Below are positions 8,701 to 17,700 of a DNA stretch of 19,314 nt, one piece after another; the stretch's first letter is position 1; every line of letters starts with the position of its first letter. The DNA is taken from assembly GCA_028565635.1 (NCBI GenBank), contig JAOXYB010015954.1, forward strand, positions 1 to 19,314. Reading direction: 5' to 3'. This DNA is from Phoronis ovalis. Lineage: Eukaryota; Phoronida; Phoronidae. The translations under genes were made by a program, and so were the position numbers. Below the pieces are notes generated by a model. That model was not told where the DNA came from. It made no database searches and was given only the letters and a program-made list of their open reading frames with translations.

Positions 8701-11700
8701 GCAACAAAAAGAACCTAGATTCTGGGAATCAGGGGGAGGGGGCAGCCAAATGTAATTAATATCATTAATTTTACTTATTTTTTTAATACACTGGATAATT
8801 GAAGAACAATTATTACATATTTTATATATATTACATAGAAATATATATTAACTATACTCATAATAATTGTTTCTGGTAACAAAGCGGAATCCCACATGAG
8901 ATGCTTATTAAACTGTCCTTTCATTTGTTGAATACAGAGAGAAATTACGTGTTCTCCGCAAAATATTGCGGAATTGTATAATTTCATAACGTAACATAAT
9001 TTTAATTGTAAAAACCCGACAAGTTTCCACATCAGGATGGATAGTTAAGTGACTCTGAGTGTATTGAAGCCACTGGTTTTATACAGGCGCACCGGACAAC
9101 TAACCTGAACTTCTTCATTCGGCTCAATAGTACCGACTTTCTTTGCAAAGTTGAAGGCAGAATATGTTGCCCTAAAAACTTCACTGGTATTATCACCATC
9201 CTGAAAAGTATTACGGGAATATTAGTAACACATACAAGAGCTGTGTAAGTCTTACTAGTTCTTAGAGATTGTTTTTTGTGTGGATTTTTTATTTGATTCT
9301 AAACTGATGAGCAGATAGGTCTACTACTGAACTGTATAACTCAATGACAGCAGTTAGATAGTCGGAATTGTAAGAAGCATAATGATATTAGTAAACAGGC
9401 AACTTGAAATTACAACAAAATTCATTTCAGAATGGATGTTCATAATCCTTAATCATTACTGGGGTTGTCAGATTGATATATACTCTACAATATATTCAAA
9501 ATTTCTCTAGGTTAACTAAAATTTACTGCTCAGAAAGTGACTAGATTAAGGTTTCATTAAGAATTATGTTCATTAAAATCACACCACAAGAATATGAAAT
9601 TCCACGGAATGGAATTAATTATTGGTCCCTTGTGAATATATAAACTTATGCTTCCAATTGTATTACCATTTTTTCCTATGTATATTACCCTCCGGGGAAT
9701 TTTCCAGCATGCAATTTTGCACATAGTAAAACAGTTCAAGTACCGAGTGTCTTTAATTCAATAAAATAAGGAAATGTTATGTTTTATTTTAAAATCACTT
9801 ATTCGATTAATGTGTGTTTAATGATTGCCAACAAAAACTTAACCGATATTTTTTTAAGGACAACCTTTGATAAAGTCAGGTAATGGACCCTACGAAGAAC
9901 ATCCAATTTAATAAAATCTGTATGGTGCCCAAATCCAGAATAAGACTTCTTTTTGTTAAAAGCAAAAATACGGATGATGTTGTATGTTCCAATTATGAAA
10001 ACTAGTTATACCATAATTGGATTAATGATGTTTTCATGATTATGAATAATAACTCAACTAGTTTTTTTATGGCAACAACCTTTGGTGTACATTTTTTACA
10101 TACATTTAGATGAACATCTGCAGAATTTTACAAATTCAAAATGCATGATGTGCACAACCATAAACCAAAACTTCTTGTTAAAACAAGGAATATGGGACAC
10201 ATTTCGGTAAACTTTTTTTATAAAAGGTGGAAAGGATTTGTTTTAAAATATTTTAAATTCCTCTTCAGTAAAATTAAGTTTAACTCAATTGAAGTAAAAT
10301 TATAATAAAAATTTATTTTAATTAGAAATAAAGCATTCCAATGTGATCTCGCGACATGCATTATGAAATGTGTTAATTATAGATTAAAAGTAGATTTAAT
10401 AACAGTTTTATTAATTACAACATTTTATGTTATCATCATGTAACAAAACCACATGTCAATGCTCTTTCAATGAACTGGTGAGCATCAAATGTCACCAGTT
10501 CAATAAGTATATGATGAAATCATAGTTATGTTATTACCCAGACAGTTCCTAGGATTACAAAAGAAAAATGATACCAAAGTACGTAATTGTATTTAGCATC
10601 ATCACTTACAAAAGATTGTTCCATTTATCTAACTACTCAAAGAGGGAGAGGGAAGGTATATAACTGAAGTACCAGAAGACAGCGAGGCAAATCAAATTCA
10701 GGTCTACCAGGACTAATTTTTACTAGAACAGCCCTAATATTTTTTACATTTCCTAATACTCCAATTTCAAGTATCCCAGACAATATTAACAGGATACCCT
10801 ATAATCAGTTTTGATACCAATCAGAACTGGATCACATAAGATAAAATAGTTCATTAGGTTTAAATGATGCACTTGTATGTTTATTAAATTTGTAATAGTG
10901 AGCTTCATAAAGTATGTGTACTATAACAATTCTATTCTAAAAAAGATAAAGGCACTTTAATTTTATTTTTACAGAGACATGTAAGGAACTGTGTAATTAA
11001 TTGCATAACATGTTATTGGTTTTGACAAAAGTACAGGAACACATTCCTTACGAGTCAACTAGTAGATAAAACTAAGACATGACAAACACATAAAAAGTTC
11101 ATTTCACGGTTACTTGTAAAACAATTAGTCACAAATGGGTATCATCTCAGTTCATACCACTGCAAAAAGACAATCAGCGAGTAGGCAGCTAAAACTGTAG
11201 GTTGCTCAGCACACATTTGCCTTTAGAAGCTACCTAATTGACTTAACTGATAAAGCCACAAGCCTTAAAGCAGTTGGTAATCATGAAACATTATGTAAAG
11301 TAGAGGCTGACTCAAGACTATAAACTTTACCTTTAATCAGAGGTTCACAGTGTAATAAATTTACAAATGAGGTAATACTAAACAACCTCCATGAATATGT
11401 ACATTATTTTATGATGTTCAAGCCTACCATACTTCACATGCATAAACCTCATTTCTGTACACCTTGACCTTACAACATGATTCCACACAGGACAAACCTT
11501 TTTTCTCACATTGCAAACATTTTATAGCTGCTGTGATCCTAGTTCGCAGGTAAGCAATGGTAAGAAGGTACCTCTTTGTGGTCATTTGAGGAGTTCGTAC
11601 CTCACATCTGGTGTTATATGTTATTAGGTAATTTACCATTTACAAGGATGATTCAGCAACAAAAAAGTGCCATCGTGACTGTTGTTTATGCTGAAGGTAT

Positions 11701-14700
11701 TAAGGCTTTCACAGGGGAAGTATGGTTTGTCTAATGTGTACTATGCAGATTTGTAACTTATTTTTAAACTCAGCAATAAGTAAATGTGCCGACTGTTATT
11801 TTTTATTTCTCTTTATATGTTGATGCGTTCAACATAATCTCAGGGACACATCCAAAAACCTGATGTTATTTCAAATAAAAACTACACATTTCTCATAGGT
11901 GACTATTTTATTTGTGAAGAGATGCAGAGAGTAGAACTGACCAGACATACTTCATTTGTATCCCTAATATATATTTATATAAGATCCTCAAGAGTTTCCG
12001 GCAACATGTTTTATATCACTTCTAGTAGTGTTGAATTGTCTTGAGTCATAATGAAAAACTGATATGTTGAGGTTATTAGTGCCATGGGAAAGATTCATTA
12101 GAATTACAAAAAATATGTCACCAGTCTAGACAAACAATTGATTAGACAGTCCTTTCAAAGATTAACTGCAGTATGCAATCTTGATGGATTAAAATTTAAA
12201 AAGCTTATGATGTGAAAGAATCAGGCTAAATATTCAGTGGCTATCCAGATATCACAGAATGTAATCTGACCAATTAGTCAATAAGAACAGCTATGCAAAA
12301 GGGGGTTAAGCCGATGTAGCAATGTTGACGGGGAAAAAACAAAACAGTATGCAAAATATCAAGAGGTATCAACACATCCTGGAAAAGTAACTTCAAGGAT
12401 TACGAAAGAACAGGGTGACACAAAGGCAATCTGAATACAGAGACCCCAATGATCAAAAATTGCAACATCTAACTTGCCTAAACCGTGTTCATGGAAAACT
12501 GTTTTAATAAAAAAAACACTATCTACCATTTTATTTGTTAGGCCCTGCAGGTGAAAAGCGGACAAACAGACACCCAGTTAAGTTATTAATATACAGGTGG
12601 TAACAGACTGAATACAAAAGATCAAACACATTCCTTGATTTATTAGTGTTATAAATATTATTATTTAAGACAAAAAATAGGTTGATTATTGATTAAAATA
12701 TTAATATCTCTTTTCTTCAAAATACAATTTTAATTGCTGACAAGCATGTAACAGCTTGAACTAGGTAACTGGGTCAGTGTTTTCAGTGGGTATTTAATAG
12801 ACACGTTATCAAGCATCAATGTCAGAGACACCTACTGAAATAAATATAAGTCACCAAAAATCATTAATAATCAATTTAGCACAAGTGAGTTTACACTTGC
12901 AGAAAAAAAATGACTATATCTTCAACAGTTAACTGTTAAAATCACTCCCACTAGTATTCCCGGAAGTATGTATTCAACAGAGATTACGATAAATCATCAA
13001 ATATAAAAAAAACTTAATGTTTACAATGTTTTAAGTTGATGTGGTTTTAATGCATCTTCCCAGTCATTTTTATATTTTCAGTTTTATTACCTGGATGTTT
13101 AAAGTTTAGAATCTTTATTAAGGCCAGACCAAAAAGAAACCTTGTTCCATAGGTGCAACTACTTCAAATGTTGGCATTTTCTGTTTTATTATTTGTTTTA
13201 ATAAACTTTGTTTATCAGGCGAAAGGACTGCTTCAGGAATTTTTTTAAATGATTTTTATGTTTTATCTTCTTTTAACACTACAAAAAAGCCGACTGACAC
13301 GCTATTTAAGGGTTTTCGCCTGTTAAAACACTTTTTTAAAATATAATTTTCTTAAAAACCAGCCTTACCTGCTCATTTTTTGGACTTTCACCTGTTAAAC
13401 AACTTATCTTTTTGGTGTGGCCTGCAGTATATTTGAATGGTAGTTAGCATGTTTTTATAAGCAGGAAATACTGGGTATATCAATGAGTACACTACTATTC
13501 CACGCAATTTTTAGCTTGAGTACAGCTGTACCATATATATGAGATACAGTAGGACCCAAAATTCATGCAACCCTAGCTCCTTGCAAAAATAGGTTATATT
13601 TTTAAACTTTGCCTGTGGTGGGGAGAATTTTTATTATCTACAACTTTCACATACCAGAACTGTTTTGAATATGTTGTATGGAGTACAACAGCTACAAAAT
13701 GTTTAATCCCATCAACTAATAAAATAGCCATGAAGCTGACTCACCGTGGTCTGCAGTGTCCTGCATTCATTAGGCAGCCAATGATTGAGAGGCCACTGAT
13801 TGAGAGGCCACTGATTGAGAGGACACTGATTGAGAGGCCACTGATTGAGAGGACACTGAAAGTTAAGCTATAATGTAAACTATCGAAAATAACTTGTTCT
13901 GTAACTTTGTTAAAATTAATTCTGATGAACATTTACCTTGACATAGACAGGTGCGAACGAGGACACCATCCAGCAAACAGGATCTTGAGTTACATTGGTT
14001 AAATGTAGACAAGTTTCTGCAAAATAGTAAATTGTTGAGGTAAAAGTAGAAAATTGCCTTAGAGCTCATTACATTTATCGGGAGACAATTTATGCAACAG
14101 GCTTAAAACAGCATATTTTCGTGAATAAAAAATGTAAAGCGGTGTAAGTTAAGATAGCGGATAGGAACTTTATGCAAGATACCTGAAACTTTTCCAACTT
14201 CAGTAAGTGGAAACTTCAAGTCTTGACTCGTGATTTTCAATTCACCAGGGCCAGATTCCAATTTGCTTGTTGTCATGGCAACTAGTGGAGTGACAGGTTG
14301 GTTAGCAAGAGGATGTTTATCACGTGACGGATAAAGCGATTCGTCCATTAAAAGGTCTTCTCGTATTTGAACTTTGATAACCTATAAATATTTAGAAATA
14401 TGCATTTTTCAAAAAAAACACATCACACTGGGTAATCAAACATTGGAGATAACAGCTTCAATGTGGCTTCCAACAATGATGGCATAGTGATGTGGCATTT
14501 TCTACACTGTTGTCTCCAACAGAACAATCTAAACATTTGACCAATTAAAACATGGTTTACTTTGAAGAAAACTGATGCTTGATGATGTATGAAATAGGCT
14601 GATCTTTAATCTAAAATTTGACCTGGAAAACTCTGTACTGGGTGATGTCAAAAACTGTAACAAGAAATGTGCCTTTTTCAGCTCAGTTGAAATTATTGAT

Positions 14701-17700
14701 TGTTATTGACATGATAATATTTAGTGTTCTCATTCTGAAGTGTAAAATCATCATTAGTACCATTTTACCTTTGTTTCTCCGTCACAGGTGATGTGAATTT
14801 GTCCGCTCCATGGTAACTCAATGCCTCGGGAGAATACAGAACCACTAGGACTGATGCATAGACTCAATGTTGATCTAAAAATAGTACTGACATATAGCCA
14901 AGTCTTCCTGTTAGAGATTATATGCCAACAATCAAAATTATGAAAATTGACATGAATCATAAATTTGTTTCCATAAACAGCACACACTAGCTGTTCAAAC
15001 GCAAACACTTTTCATATCAGAATTTCTCAATTCAGTTACCTAACTCCTGTGTTAATATTAAATTCCATGACTAAACCTTAAAGAACTGTACATGTAGGTT
15101 TTATGCAAAATATCTTATGATAAAAAAACCAAACTTATGCATTCTCATAAGCTTTGAATTGAAGACTTTTTACATAATTTCAGTAACACTAGAAACAGGG
15201 AAGTATAATAATTCTTTCTCACATTTACTGATAAAACACAATATATTTAGTATAATTATAACGGATATATGCACCACATTCAAACTGTTTTTTATCCCTT
15301 GAATGGGAAAATTGTTGCTATTCGAATAGTTACCTTGGTTCAAGAATTCCTTGCTCGGGAGTAATCCTTATATAGTGAGCAGGCCATGACATTTCATATT
15401 TTAAACCTCTGTCACATGTATTCACTAATTGCATATATTTGATGCTTGATTCGCCACCTGCAAAAGAAAGCAAGAACTATGTACAAATATTGTTATACTG
15501 TACTTAAACATTAAGTTATTTATATAACACAGAGTTTAAGATTCTTAGAAATGAGCGACGAGCTACAGGTAACAAGTGAATTGTGTAGTATATATTTGTC
15601 ACATGAGTTAAAATGCAAAATAACAGAAAATTTGTTGATTCTTTTTATGAATGCAGACTATGGGTAGTAGACCCACACTCTCTATTAAATAGCATAAAGG
15701 AGCGAGTACTTAATACTGTGTAAGGTAGTTTAAAACCATCCTGGAATTAAACTAGATTAATAACTAATATGTAATAAATGTGTAATAGCCACCAGCTGGC
15801 ATTGTCAAAAAAAAATCTAGCTTTCATTGATGATATTTCAGTGGATGTAGATAAAAACAGAGAAGCTCCAAACATGAAACCTATACCTGTTCTGGAAGAA
15901 GTCAGAATAATATGCTCTGGAATTACTGTAAAACTTGATTGGGAGCCGACTCTCCTTCTCTGGACAGCAGGAGTTCCTTTCTCAGGAGGTGTTTGAGCCA
16001 AATTATTAACTCTATTAACTAAGGCGCCAGCTCCAGAGACATTTCTGTAAAGTGTAATTTTTAGTTAACATTGGTTAATTAATGTCGGTGACAAACAGGC
16101 ATACCGCATATTAACGTAACATTTTCACATTTCTTTCTGATATCATTGTGAAGAGTGTTAACAGATTCAAAACATTTCTTCTCCAGCTTGCACTATACAT
16201 AAAATTATATCAGGCATGCTGTCATATCGAGTTCACAATGTGTCATAATTCATGCAGTATAATTGCATAATCCACATTTTAAGCCATCGTGTCACAATGT
16301 TGCTCTTGCGCAACAAACTGTATCACAGTTCATTTAGTTTCAGCATCTAAAGCTATGTAAAGCTTTTGCTCAGTGGTTAATTACATATAACCATATTCAT
16401 ATAATTAAAGGTTTACAAATCAAGCAGTTGCTAAAACTTACCTTTCTCTAGTAAGTGCATTTGAATCAGCAGTGACATCCATAATCGTGGCAACAGAGTC
16501 ATCAAAAGCTATGGGCTGCATGGTGTTACCATACGACATGGCAGGATCTCCAACTATAGCTAGTTTAACCATTTTTATAGAGGCATAGAACAAATCTTGA
16601 TCACACTGAGTGTCAGGCAAAAATTGATCTGTAACACACATGAAAAAAGCAGATAAATCCCTAGCTTTACCAAAATCTGCATCATAAAATACACTTGAAA
16701 ATATTAAGTTACAAAAATATAAAGCCATTAGCAGAAGAACCTTTTAGATGTCTGCCTTGTGCTTACTTGCTGATTGGGACAATTGGCTTCGAGCAAATTA
16801 TTACTAACCTTCAGATATGCTTTCTTCACCTTGGTACGATATGTTAAAATTGACTGATGACAATGGCTCTGCTCCTGCTGCTGGACAATCCTTTTTACCA
16901 TCACGATATATAGATCTAAAACAGATAATAAATAGAAAATCGCAACAAACTAACATGGTGGCATCAGATTTAAAAGAATGTTTTCACAAGAGTTTCAGAC
17001 TATTTTTGAACTTGAATTACCTAATAAAGTGACAAAGGGCAAAAGATTTGTTAAAAACTTTAGTATCACCTAATGCTCAACTAAAACTTCTAGTCTAACA
17101 ATCAAACCCTACTAGTTGTGCGAACATTTATCTATCCCAATGCCATATTTGTAAAAAGATTTTAGCTACTGACTGCTTGTACCCTTCTTACCTGCGGTAT
17201 CGTTGTCTGCTGATCTCGTCTCCGTAGTAAAAGCCTACTGTCCCTATGACATAAGGTCTATCACTGCATAACGAAGCCTCTTTCTCAGTTGGACTAAATA
17301 CTATAACAACAGTCTGCAAAGGTAACAAAATCTGATTACCACTGGACCTGTGGAAAAATTCTTCTTTAATGAGGTTTTAGATTCAATAGCATCACCTTTC
17401 TGATATGCAACTATATAACGGGTGGAAATGTAATTTAATTCAAGCAATTGCAAAGTGAAAATTTCATAGTTTCAAATATTTTGACATTCATCCCTCCTGG
17501 TGACATCTTATTTCTGTTACATAATTACTTACTTACTATTTGAGAAAGAATGAATTTCCAAAAGATGGAGGTTATTTGCATGCACCCGTTGGAGTCACTG
17601 GTCATAGAACCAAACCTTCCCAGAATGCCACATCTTGTGAATGAACTGCACAAGCAAACCAAGAAGTGCATTCTTGTTCATTCACAAAATGTGACATACT

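Larger units (their letters stand above)
9201..13936 (-). other. CEP192 long intron w11-w12 (4736 nt)
   Basis: GT-AG intron separating two short exons whose peptides are contiguous in the human protein, so no coding exon is missing. Contents: inverted arms AAAACTAGTT/AACTAGTTTT (9998-10007 and 10056-10065), a perfect hairpin (10471-10502), a 301-bp foldback element (13122-13422) and a 15-bp minisatellite (13783-13857). ORFs of 60-71 codons inside (for example 11424-11639, minus, Cys-rich tail) match no family I know. Confidence 0.85.

Noticed and set aside
11424-11639. 71-codon minus-strand ORF with Cys-rich tail
   Set aside because: It lies inside the long intron between exons whose peptides are contiguous in CEP192 and has no family signature. 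It may be a repeat fragment, but nothing supports a gene.
13741-13932. Minus-strand ORF with L-S-I-S pentapeptide repeats
   Set aside because: The repeat is an in-frame reading of the 15-bp minisatellite inside an intron, and the spliced CEP192 frame meets a stop six codons into that intron.
15778-15996. 72-codon plus-strand ORF
   Set aside because: It is the antisense shadow of CEP192 exon w7 and adjoining intron.
16817-17032. 71-codon plus-strand ORF
   Set aside because: It overlaps CEP192 exon w5 on the opposite strand; the minus-strand exon has homology and splice phase support.
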